Below are positions 52,388-60,148 of a stretch of DNA of 64,000 nucleotides, one piece after another. Origin of the DNA: an uncultured Ferrovum sp. (lineage in GTDB: Bacteria; Pseudomonadota; Gammaproteobacteria; Burkholderiales; Ferrovaceae); the NCBI GenBank assembly GCA_903867885.1, contig CAIPTD010000161.1, forward strand, positions 20,117-84,116, in the 5' to 3' direction. Numbering within the stretch: the first letter of the stretch is position 1; every line of letters starts with the position of its first letter. A model generated the notes under the pieces. It ran no database searches. It was not told the DNA's origin and saw only the letters and a list, made by a program, of their open reading frames with translations. The translations under genes and the position numbers were made by a program.

Positions 52388-53676
52388 TGGATACCCCAGT
52401 TATCGAAGTCCGAATCTGGGGTAAGCGTGTTGGTGCCGTGGCACCAGACCCGCGCCTGGGCTGTTATGTTTTTGCTTACGACCCCGCGTGGCGACGGCGT
52501 GGCATCGAATTGGCGCCGCTCACGATGCCGCTGGATGACTCGCGTACGACATTTGCCTTCGCTGATCTTTCTGAGCCCAGCTACAAGCGGCTGCCAGGGC
52601 TAATTGCCGACGCCCTGCCCGACGACTTTGGTAATGCTCTCATTGACGCCTGGATGTCCAGTAAGGGTGTCGAAAAACGCGCCATCACCACACTTGACCG
52701 CCTGGCCTACATGGGTAAGCGCGGTATGGGTGCACAGGAATTCAAACCGGCGCGCGGTGCCCATCGTGAGAGCGCCGAGCCGCTGGAAATGAAGCACTTG
52801 GTAGAAGCCGCTCGCATGATCATTCATGGTGATCTTTCTGGCGATGTGGAATCACAGGCCGCGCTGGCGAACATTATCCGGGTTGGTACTTCCGCTGGCG
52901 GCGCGCGCGCGAAAGCCGTCGTAACTTGGAACCCTGAAACCAACCAAATTCGTAGCGGCCAGTTCGATGCGGCACCTGGTTTCGAGCATTGGCTACTCAA
53001 GTTCGATGGGGTTGGCAAAGATTCAGAGCTTGGTGGAAGCGCAGATTATGGGCGTATCGAATACGCCTATCATCTCATGGCAAAAGCTGCCGGCATCACC
53101 ATGTCGCCTTGTCGGTTGCTGGAAGAAAGTGGCCGCGCCCACTTCATGACCCACCGCTTCGACCGTGAAGTGAATGACAAAAGCACGATCAAGCATCACG
53201 TGCAGACGCTCTGTGCCATAGACCACCTCGACTATAAGCAACGCGCCACCCATGCCTACGCACAGCTCTTTATGGCCATCGCCAGGCTCAAGCTGGGAGA
53301 CGATGCCATCGGTCAAGCATTCCGCCGCATGGCATTTAATGTCATGGCAAAAAATTGTGACGATCACACCAAGAACTTTGCCTTCCGCTTAAAGCAAGGC
53401 GAATCATGGGAGTTGGCCCCGGCTTACGACGTAACGCATGCCTACAACCCCCAAGGGGAATGGACTTACCAGCACTTGATGAGCGTCAATGGAAAGTTCC
53501 GCGACATCACACGCGCCGATTTGATGGTAGAAGCCGAGCGTTTCGGTGTCCGCCGCCCCTTGGACTTGCTGGCAGAAGTACGCGCCGCCCTGGATGGTTG
53601 GCAACAATTCGCCAAGGATGCTGGTTTAAACACTTCAACCGCCAACACCATTGCTGATGACTTTGAACTGATTTGA
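52384..53676 (+). CDS. hipA: HipA-like serine/threonine kinase toxin, intact length
   Basis: VGTSAGGARAKAVV, HRFDRE, NCDDHTKNFAF, LAPAYDVT motifs; 430 aa. Confidence 0.92.
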   Translation: MMDTPVIEVRIWGKRVGAVAPDPRLGCYVFAYDPAWRRRGIELAPLTMPLDDSRTTFAFADLSEPSYKRLPGLIADALPDDFGNALIDAWMSSKGVEKRAITTLDRLAYMGKRGMGAQEFKPARGAHRESAEPLEMKHLVEAARMIIHGDLSGDVESQAALANIIRVGTSAGGARAKAVVTWNPETNQIRSGQFDAAPGFEHWLLKFDGVGKDSELGGSADYGRIEYAYHLMAKAAGITMSPCRLLEESGRAHFMTHRFDREVNDKSTIKHHVQTLCAIDHLDYKQRATHAYAQLFMAIARLKLGDDAIGQAFRRMAFNVMAKNCDDHTKNFAFRLKQGESWELAPAYDVTHAYNPQGEWTYQHLMSVNGKFRDITRADLMVEAERFGVRRPLDLLAEVRAALDGWQQFAKDAGLNTSTANTIADDFELI

Positions 53677-53692
53677 AATTGAGCGAATAACA

Positions 53693-53785
53693 ATGAAAAC
53701 AGCCCTCGCCCGTGAACATCGCAAAATACTGGAATCTCTAATTGCCCAGGCTCGACCCACAGCAGAATCGGCTCTACCCCATTAA
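53693..53785 (+). pseudogene. truncated N-terminus of an unidentified protein (possibly PglX/methylase-like) cut by an IS end
   Basis: ATG AAA ACA GCC... = MKTALAREHRKILESLIAQARPTAES, then runs into the IS end at 53770 and stops at 53785. Confidence 0.45.
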
Positions 53786-53955
53786 CGGGGGATAGGCATT
53801 CACTCAACACGATTAATCACTCCATTCCACCCGCAGTGCGCTAGCACTCGCAGCCTGTCATTCTCGAAGTTTCTAAACCCAAACGCACGCCGAGACATCA
53901 TTTCCTTTTTAGTGTGGAATCCTTCTGTAATTCCATTCGAATTTGAGAAACGCCA
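53770..53955 (-). mobile_element. ISL3-type transposase 3' remnant (right copy)
   Basis: Minus strand 53955-53800: WRFSNSNGITEGFHTKKEMMSRRAFGFRNFENDRLRVLAHCGWNGVINRVE*; characteristic ISL3 transposase C-terminus. Confidence 0.88.
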
Positions 53956-54065
53956 CACGATTCATATGAATATAAAAACCCTCACCCATTTTCCTAAATT
54001 TGCAATTGACTTTAATTTAAAACCGTTTCATTATATGCTACGTTTGAAGCAATAACGGAAACGAT

Positions 54066-54650
54066 ATGCTGGGCTCTTTACTGTTTGGCGAGTACCGAAA
54101 GCGCACATTAGGTTTATTACTACTTAACCCTGAAGCAGACTTTCATGTGCGCGAACTTGCTCGTCTTACTGGAACATCTGCGGGTACGCTTCACAAAGAA
54201 CTAGCAAAATTAACTGCTAGTGGAATACTCCAAAGAAAGCAGATAGGCAATCAGGTGCATTACAGCGCCAATATTTCTTGTCCAATTTTTGAAGAGTTGG
54301 CAAGCATTTTTCGTAAAACCTCTGGATTAGTAGACGTACTAGCAAAAGCCTTAGTTAGCTTGGAAAGCAAAATTGACTTTGCGTTTGTATTTGGTTCCGT
54401 TGCGAGTGGGGATCAGCAATCATTTAGTGATGTAGATGTCATGCTGATCGGCAATTTGAGCTTCTCTGAGACCGTACAGGCATTGCACCCAACCCAAACA
54501 GTTTTGCAACGCGAACTTAACCCTGTTGTTTATTCGCAGGAAGAATTTCAACGACGTATTAAGAATAACGACACGTTTATAAAAGAAGTTTTAGCGAAGC
54601 CCAAGCTGTTTATAATTGGTAGTGAAAATGAGCTTAGACAATTTACTTAA
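54066..54650 (+). CDS. HTH plus MNT-type nucleotidyltransferase (antitoxin-like)
   Basis: ArsR-like wHTH (FHVRELARLTGTSAGTLHKELAKLTASGIL) then FAFVFGSVASGDQQSFSDVDVMLIG (GSx10DxD). Confidence 0.88.
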   Translation: MLGSLLFGEYRKRTLGLLLLNPEADFHVRELARLTGTSAGTLHKELAKLTASGILQRKQIGNQVHYSANISCPIFEELASIFRKTSGLVDVLAKALVSLESKIDFAFVFGSVASGDQQSFSDVDVMLIGNLSFSETVQALHPTQTVLQRELNPVVYSQEEFQRRIKNNDTFIKEVLAKPKLFIIGSENELRQFT

Positions 54651-55068
54651 AACCAAACAACTTCAAGTACATGCTACGTCACGGGAAGCTGTGAAACGTT
54701 TGTCGGAAGCTGCAAGACGCAATCTTGATGATGCACACATAGCTGAGGTAAGTGCAGAAAATCGTTTTGATGCCGCTTACAAATGTATTATGCAATGTGC
54801 AATGGTAGCGTTATGGGCGAATGGTTATCGTACCTCCACAAGCCAACCTGGACATCATCAAACTGCCATTTAAACGCTCCCACTTACCATAGGGATAGAC
54901 CCAAGCACAGTCATTGTCTTGGATGCCTTGCGTAAACAACGCAACGTGAGTGATTACGAAGGTGATCCAATTAGCGATCAGATAGTTATAGAATGCATAA
55001 AGCAAGCAGAAAACCTATATCAAACTGTCATCGCATGGATTGCCAAAAACCGTTCTGATTTGGCATAA
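54628..55068 (+). pseudogene. HEPN-domain gene interrupted by an in-frame TAA at 54871-54873
   Basis: MSLDNLLKTKQLQVHATSREAVKRL...HHQTAI*TLPLTIGIDPSTVIVLDALRKQRNVSDYEGDPISDQIVIECIKQAENLYQTVIAWIAKNRSDLA*; same frame on both sides. Confidence 0.85.
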
Positions 55069-55137
55069 ATACGAAGTATATTAGCTAGATACACTCTAAT
55101 TGAAGCGTAGGGAAAATCGTAACAAAGCAGTACTAGA

Positions 55138-55157
55138 TTAGCCTCCAATCAGGCTAA
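55138..55157 (+). terminator. possible hairpin after the MNT-HEPN pair
   Basis: TTAGCCT-CCAATC-AGGCTAA. Confidence 0.4.
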
Positions 55158-55229
55158 ACACACCTAAATTTCAAAATTACAGACGTCATAAGTGTCTGTT
55201 TGTAATAGCGCTTCTATAAGAGTTTCATC

Positions 55230-55296
55230 CTACGAACCAAGGGGTCGTGGGTTCGAATCCTGCCGGGCGCGCCATCAAAATTTCATGTTTACTTTA
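55230..55296 (+). repeat. island boundary direct repeat, right copy (attR-like, partial tRNA-Arg)
   Basis: Exact 67-bp copy of 51597..51663; contains the 3' 45 nt of tRNA-Arg and the stop of msrB. Confidence 0.93.
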
Positions 55297-55708
55297 CTCG
55301 AATTGCAGGTAAAGACTCGCCTTCTGGAACGAACTGAAGTGCTACTCCATTGTTGCAATACCGCATCCCAGTCGGTTTAGGGCCATCATTAAATAGGTGG
55401 CCTTGATGACCGCCACAACGCGAGCAATGGTATTCGGTTCTTGGCATGATCAGTTGGTAATCTGTTTTTGTTTCTATAGCTTCTGGTAAGGCTTGATAAA
55501 AGCTAGGCCATCCTGTTCCGCTTTCATATTTTGTGCTGGATTCAAACAAAGGCTGATAACAGCCTGCACACAAATAGGTGCCCGTGCGTTTTTCTAGGTA
55601 AAGCGGGGATGTGAATGCTCGCTCCGTTGATTCTTCAAATAAAACTACATAGCTTTCTTTGGCTAGATTCCCGCGTAATGAATCAGCGTGAGTTTTACTT
55701 GTGCTCAT
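55289..55708 (-). CDS. msrB: peptide-methionine (R)-S-oxide reductase
   Basis: YLCAGCYQPLFESSTKYESGTGWPSFYQAL...RTEYHCSRCGGHQGHLFNDGPKPTGMRYCNNGVALQF. Confidence 0.96.
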   Translation of the reverse strand: MSTSKTHADSLRGNLAKESYVVLFEESTERAFTSPLYLEKRTGTYLCAGCYQPLFESSTKYESGTGWPSFYQALPEAIETKTDYQLIMPRTEYHCSRCGGHQGHLFNDGPKPTGMRYCNNGVALQFVPEGESLPAIRVK

Positions 55709-55762
55709 ACTTTCTCCTCGTCGTAAATGAATAATCGTCTTTTTATGATGTGATACTTTTAC

Positions 55763-56653
55763 TCAGAATGATTCTCCGGCAGCCTCTGCAATGCTCAACT
55801 CTAAAGCGGTCCAATCGTAATCTTCACGCTTTTTGGCAATAGATTCTAGTAGGCGGTTGTGGAGTAAATCTGCCAATGGCATGGGTGCATTCACAGCAGC
55901 GGCGGTTTGCCTCACTAAACGCATATCCTTTAAGCCTAGTGGTAATTTAAATCCGGCTGGCTTGTAACGTCGTGCGGCAATTTGTTTTCCATAGTTCTGG
56001 TAAATGGGCCCAGCAAATAGAGTGCGCCCAAAGAAATCTGCAAACCCTTCGCGATCCACGCCATAACGCTGGGCCATCAGCATGGCCTCACCCATGCCCT
56101 CGACTGCTGCCAAAATCATGAAATTACCCGCTAACTTCATGGCTGCTGCTGCTTCTATATTTTCTCCAAGAGGGTGAATGCCTTGGCTTAAGGGGGCGAG
56201 AATAGAGGCTGCGCGTTCGGTTGCATCAGAAGGCCCTGACAATAAAATCCAAAGTTTGCGGGCTGCTGCTGCGTCAGGCCGACCAAACACAGGCGCTGCA
56301 ACAAGGGTTTCACCCTGTGCGGCATGCAGCCTTGCCAAGGCGCTGAGTGTGCTTGGGGCAACAGTGCTACAAGAAATATGAATACCCCCGGGACCTAGCG
56401 CCCCCACTAAGCCCTTCGGTCCAGTGCAAATATCTTGAAGAGCCTGATCGTCAGCGACCATGCTGATCACCATTCCGCCAGGTGAGGCGCAGTCTGCTGG
56501 CGAGGCAGCGGGCTCGGCGCCTGAATCAATCAGAGACACTGTTTTTTGCTTATTGCGATTCCAGATTTTTAACCCTGGGTGGTCGTGGAGAAGATTCTGT
56601 GCCATGGGTAATCCCATCGCACCTAAGCCAACAAAGCCAAGTGGGGATGACAT
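55763..56653 (-). CDS. NAD(P)-dependent beta-hydroxyacid dehydrogenase family oxidoreductase
   Basis: LGFVGLGAMGLPMAQNLLHDHPGLKIWNRN...AAAMKLAGNFMILAAVEGMGEAM. Confidence 0.9.
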   Translation of the reverse strand: MSSPLGFVGLGAMGLPMAQNLLHDHPGLKIWNRNKQKTVSLIDSGAEPAASPADCASPGGMVISMVADDQALQDICTGPKGLVGALGPGGIHISCSTVAPSTLSALARLHAAQGETLVAAPVFGRPDAAAARKLWILLSGPSDATERAASILAPLSQGIHPLGENIEAAAAMKLAGNFMILAAVEGMGEAMLMAQRYGVDREGFADFFGRTLFAGPIYQNYGKQIAARRYKPAGFKLPLGLKDMRLVRQTAAAVNAPMPLADLLHNRLLESIAKKREDYDWTALELSIAEAAGESF

Positions 56654-56693
56654 GAATATCTAATGCCTTTTATCAATAGTGAAGTGCGACTGT

Positions 56694-57860
56694 TTATTCT
56701 TGCTTGGGTTCAAGCTCTCTGGATGTTTTTGCGGGTTTTCTGACTCCCTTTTTTTTCTGCGCAGACCTATTTGTAAATAGTCCCATACTACAAGAATCGC
56801 TGAAGGCTTCTTCCAAGGTAAAAATCTCTCCGCAACGAGAGGGATCATACCCAGCCAGTTGAGCGATCCCTTTATGCAAATCCCTACCGCGTAATACGTT
56901 TAAAACCTGACTTACAGTTGGATGGCTTTCAGGCTCTGGTGAACAAGCAAAAAAATAACGTTCACGAACCAAAGGAATAAAGTCCAGGTTAAATTGCCGC
57001 GCGGCTGTTTCTATACCAAATCCAACGTCTGCCATTCCGCTGGCAATAAAAGCAGCAACGGCAGCATGGGTGTATTCCCACATGTCATAACCGGGAACTG
57101 TGTCATGAAGTACTTGTTCGCGATGCATCAGTACATCAATTAATAATCGGGTGCCCGAACCTGGTTGGCGATTCACAAATCGACCACCTCGTTTTCCTAA
57201 ATCTTTAAATGACAAAATATTTAGAGGATTATTTTGAGTGAGCATCAACCCCTGGGTTCGGGTGGCGAGTTGAATCAGGCGAAGAGGGCGATAATTAAGA
57301 GAATGCAGATAGGGTTGCAGGGCGGCACTTTCTAATTCACCTTCCGGGATATGGAATCCTGCAAATTCACATTCTTGCCTTGCTAGGGCCGCGAGCGCTT
57401 CTGATGAACTGGTAAACCGTAAATCAAAATCCAGATTAGATTCGGCTAACGCTTCCTGTAAAACTTGAACTGCAAAGCCATGGCTTGCCTGAATACGTAA
57501 TGGTGAGGCATGGGAAAGTACGCGTTCCATTTCAGCACTGAGCTCTGAGGACAGGCTATCTAAGGATGGGTTTAAGCGTGCAGCGATTCGGCGATCGGCC
57601 CAAAGCAGTATTTCGCCCAATCGGGTGAGTTGCCCTCCCTTGCCGCGTTCCATTGATATCAATGGGGTCCCAAATGCGTAATCCGCCTCTCGAATGAGCC
57701 CCCACGCGTGGCGGTATGACAGGCCGAGCGTGCGCGCAGCTTGTGATAGGCTACCGCCTTGATGAACTGCAGCAAGCAATCGTAATACCTGAGGTAATGG
57801 AAAATCAGGGCTGCCACGACGCTTGAGTGACCATTCAGGTCGAACAATAATTCTAAACAT
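56694..57860 (-). CDS. ModE-like HTH plus periplasmic-binding-like domain regulator, divergent from the fds operon (FdsR-like)
   Basis: LRLLAAVHQGGSLSQAARTLGLSYRHAWGLIREADYAFGTPLI; PBP-like C-terminal domain. Confidence 0.85.
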   Translation of the reverse strand: MFRIIVRPEWSLKRRGSPDFPLPQVLRLLAAVHQGGSLSQAARTLGLSYRHAWGLIREADYAFGTPLISMERGKGGQLTRLGEILLWADRRIAARLNPSLDSLSSELSAEMERVLSHASPLRIQASHGFAVQVLQEALAESNLDFDLRFTSSSEALAALARQECEFAGFHIPEGELESAALQPYLHSLNYRPLRLIQLATRTQGLMLTQNNPLNILSFKDLGKRGGRFVNRQPGSGTRLLIDVLMHREQVLHDTVPGYDMWEYTHAAVAAFIASGMADVGFGIETAARQFNLDFIPLVRERYFFACSPEPESHPTVSQVLNVLRGRDLHKGIAQLAGYDPSRCGEIFTLEEAFSDSCSMGLFTNRSAQKKKGVRKPAKTSRELEPKQE

Positions 57861-57878
57861 ATGAAATAAAATTCATAT
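57859..57878. promoter_or_regulatory. palindromic operator candidate over the fdsR-like start codon
   Basis: ATATGAA-ATAAAA-TTCATAT. Confidence 0.5.
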
Positions 57879-57947
57879 TGAGAGTGGATGAAAGCACTGT
57901 TAGAGTTATAGGAATATAAGAATTATGCAAGAGCTTATGTTGAATTT

Positions 57948-58037
57948 AACATATGTTGCATTGCAACCCGAATCACAATTTCCGCCGTTTGCGACACGCC
58001 ACCTAAAGTGGGTGCCTACTATCCTATAACCTATAGG
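57948..58037. promoter_or_regulatory. cluster of palindromes in the fds promoter region
   Basis: AACATATGTT (57948-57957), GTTGCATTGCAAC (57955-57967), CCTATAACCTATAGG (58023-58037). Confidence 0.5.
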
Positions 58038-58075
58038 AACAGCGGACTCCGGTCACCCTTAGGAGAATCAAAATA

Positions 58076-58531
58076 GTGAGTTACACCGAACTTTATCGTG
58101 ATTTGGTCGATCTACCTGGCGCACTTCTTCCTATATTTCATCGGATTCAGGAGCGTTTAGGCTATGTACCTGAAGCTGCGCTGCCTGAAATTGCCCATCA
58201 ACTTAACCTCTCCCGCGCTGAAGTGCATGGGGTAATGACGTTTTATCATGATTTTCGTTCAGCGCCTCCTGGTAAAACCATCGTTAAAATTTGCCGCGCA
58301 GAAGCCTGCCAGGCAATGGGTGCCGATGCGCTTGTCGAGCATGCTGAACAATGCCTGGGAACGCAGATGCATTCCACTTCAGAAGATGGTTCAGTCACGC
58401 TCGAGCCTACCTATTGTTTAGGTAACTGTGCTCTTTCGCCTGCAGTGATGATCAACGGAGATTTAAAAGGTCGGGTCACGCACGCTCGTTTTGATGCCTT
58501 AATCGCTGAAGCCAAAGGAGCGAACCAATGA
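58076..58531 (+). CDS. fdsG: NAD-dependent formate dehydrogenase gamma subunit
   Basis: GTG start; NuoE-like: LPIFHRIQERLGYVPEAALPEIAHQLNLSRAEVHGVMTFYHDF, CRAEACQAMGA, YCLGNCALSPAVMING. Confidence 0.92.
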   Translation: MSYTELYRDLVDLPGALLPIFHRIQERLGYVPEAALPEIAHQLNLSRAEVHGVMTFYHDFRSAPPGKTIVKICRAEACQAMGADALVEHAEQCLGTQMHSTSEDGSVTLEPTYCLGNCALSPAVMINGDLKGRVTHARFDALIAEAKGANQ

Positions 58532-60078
58532 CCCGAGTATATGTACCTCGTGACTCTGCAGCCTTATCAGTCGGCGCAGACCATGTCGCCGCTGCCATTA
58601 CCCGTGAAGCTGCGCAGCGTGGCGCTCGTATTGAGCTCGTGAGAAATGGTTCCCGAGGCATGTTATGGCTGGAAACTTTAGTAGAGGTTGAAACCCCAAA
58701 TGGTCGGGTAGCTTATGGTCCCGTGAACCCTGAAGATGTGGTGAGTCTTTTTGATGCAGATTTTCTAAGCGGCGCAACGCATGCCTTGTCGCATGGCCTC
58801 ACCGAAAAGATTCCTTATCTGGCCAAACAAGAGCGACTCACTTTCGCACGTGTGGGTATCACTGATCCCCTTTCACTCAGTGATTACTTGGCCTATGACG
58901 GTTACAAGGGGCTCAAAAATACATTGGCAATGGTGCCTGCTGATGTCGTTCAGCAAGTCACCGACTCAGGCTTGCGTGGTCGTGGTGGTGCAGCTTTTCC
59001 TACAGGAATTAAGTGGAAAACAGTTCTCGGCGCGCAATCAGCTCAAAAATATATCGTTTGCAATGCCGATGAAGGTGACTCAGGCACATTTGCAGATCGT
59101 ATGATTATGGAAGACGACCCCTTTGTTCTCATTGAGGGGATGACCATCGCAGGCGTGGCTGTGGGTGCTACCCAAGGTTACATCTATCTTCGTTCCGAGT
59201 ACCCCTATGCTTTTGATGTACTCAATCAAGCAATAGCAATTGCAGAGCAGGCTCAGTATCTCGGTGAAAATATTCAGGGCAGCGGAAAAACCTTCCACCT
59301 TGAAGTGCGTCTTGGCGCAGGGGCCTACATTTGTGGTGAAGAAACAGCCTTGCTGGAGAGCTTGGAAGGTAAACGCGGTATCGTGCGCTTTAAACCACCC
59401 ATCCCTGCCTTGAAGGGTTTGTTTGGCCTCCCCACGATCGTTAATAACACCATTTCCTTTGCCTCTATACCCATCATTATGGACAAAGGTGGTGCGTTTT
59501 ATAAAAACTTTGGAATGGGGCGTTCACGCGGCACCTTGCCTTTCCAGCTTGCAGGCAATTTAAAGCAAGGTGGCTTGGTAGAAAAAGCGTTTGGTCTTAC
59601 CTTGCGTGAATTGGTTGAAGACTTTGGCGGGGGCTCAGCCAGTGGTCGCTCCATTCGTGCAGTTCAGGTTGGTGGACCCTTGGGGGCCTATGTGCCGCCT
59701 GAGCAGTTTGATACTCCGCTCGATTATGAATCTTATGTTGGGATCTCAGCGATGGTTGGGCACGGAGGCATTGTTGCCTTTGATGACACCGTAGATATGG
59801 CGAAGATGGCGCGTTATGCCATGGAATTCTGCGCCATTGAGTCTTGCGGAAAATGTACCCCTTGCCGTGTGGGATCCACCCGAGGGGTTGAGGTGGTCGA
59901 TAAGATTATTGCTAACGATAACCGCGCAGCAAACATAGAGTTGCTGCGGAGTTTGTGCGACACGATGTTGAATGGCTCTCTTTGTGCGATGGGCGGTATG
60001 GCACCTTTTCCCGTTCTTAGCGCATTGAATCACTTCCCGGAAGATTTCGGTATCAATAAAAAGGAACTTGCAGCTTAA
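58528..60078 (+). CDS. fdsB: NAD-dependent formate dehydrogenase beta subunit
   Basis: NuoF-like: GLRGRGGAAFPTGIKWKTV, CNADEGDSGTFADRMIMEDDP, GAGAYICGEETALLESLEGKRG, ESCGKCTPCRVG. Confidence 0.95.
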   Translation: MTRVYVPRDSAALSVGADHVAAAITREAAQRGARIELVRNGSRGMLWLETLVEVETPNGRVAYGPVNPEDVVSLFDADFLSGATHALSHGLTEKIPYLAKQERLTFARVGITDPLSLSDYLAYDGYKGLKNTLAMVPADVVQQVTDSGLRGRGGAAFPTGIKWKTVLGAQSAQKYIVCNADEGDSGTFADRMIMEDDPFVLIEGMTIAGVAVGATQGYIYLRSEYPYAFDVLNQAIAIAEQAQYLGENIQGSGKTFHLEVRLGAGAYICGEETALLESLEGKRGIVRFKPPIPALKGLFGLPTIVNNTISFASIPIIMDKGGAFYKNFGMGRSRGTLPFQLAGNLKQGGLVEKAFGLTLRELVEDFGGGSASGRSIRAVQVGGPLGAYVPPEQFDTPLDYESYVGISAMVGHGGIVAFDDTVDMAKMARYAMEFCAIESCGKCTPCRVGSTRGVEVVDKIIANDNRAANIELLRSLCDTMLNGSLCAMGGMAPFPVLSALNHFPEDFGINKKELAA

Positions 60079-60148
60079 ATTTAAGCTCAAATCTAAACAT
60101 AAGGTTTCCCTTGATCGGGACGACCCATGCCGTAAAAGGAGATGCATC

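Noticed and set aside
55192-55380. 62-aa plus ORF containing YEPRGRGFESCRARHQ
   Set aside because: Translation of the partial tRNA copy in the right island repeat
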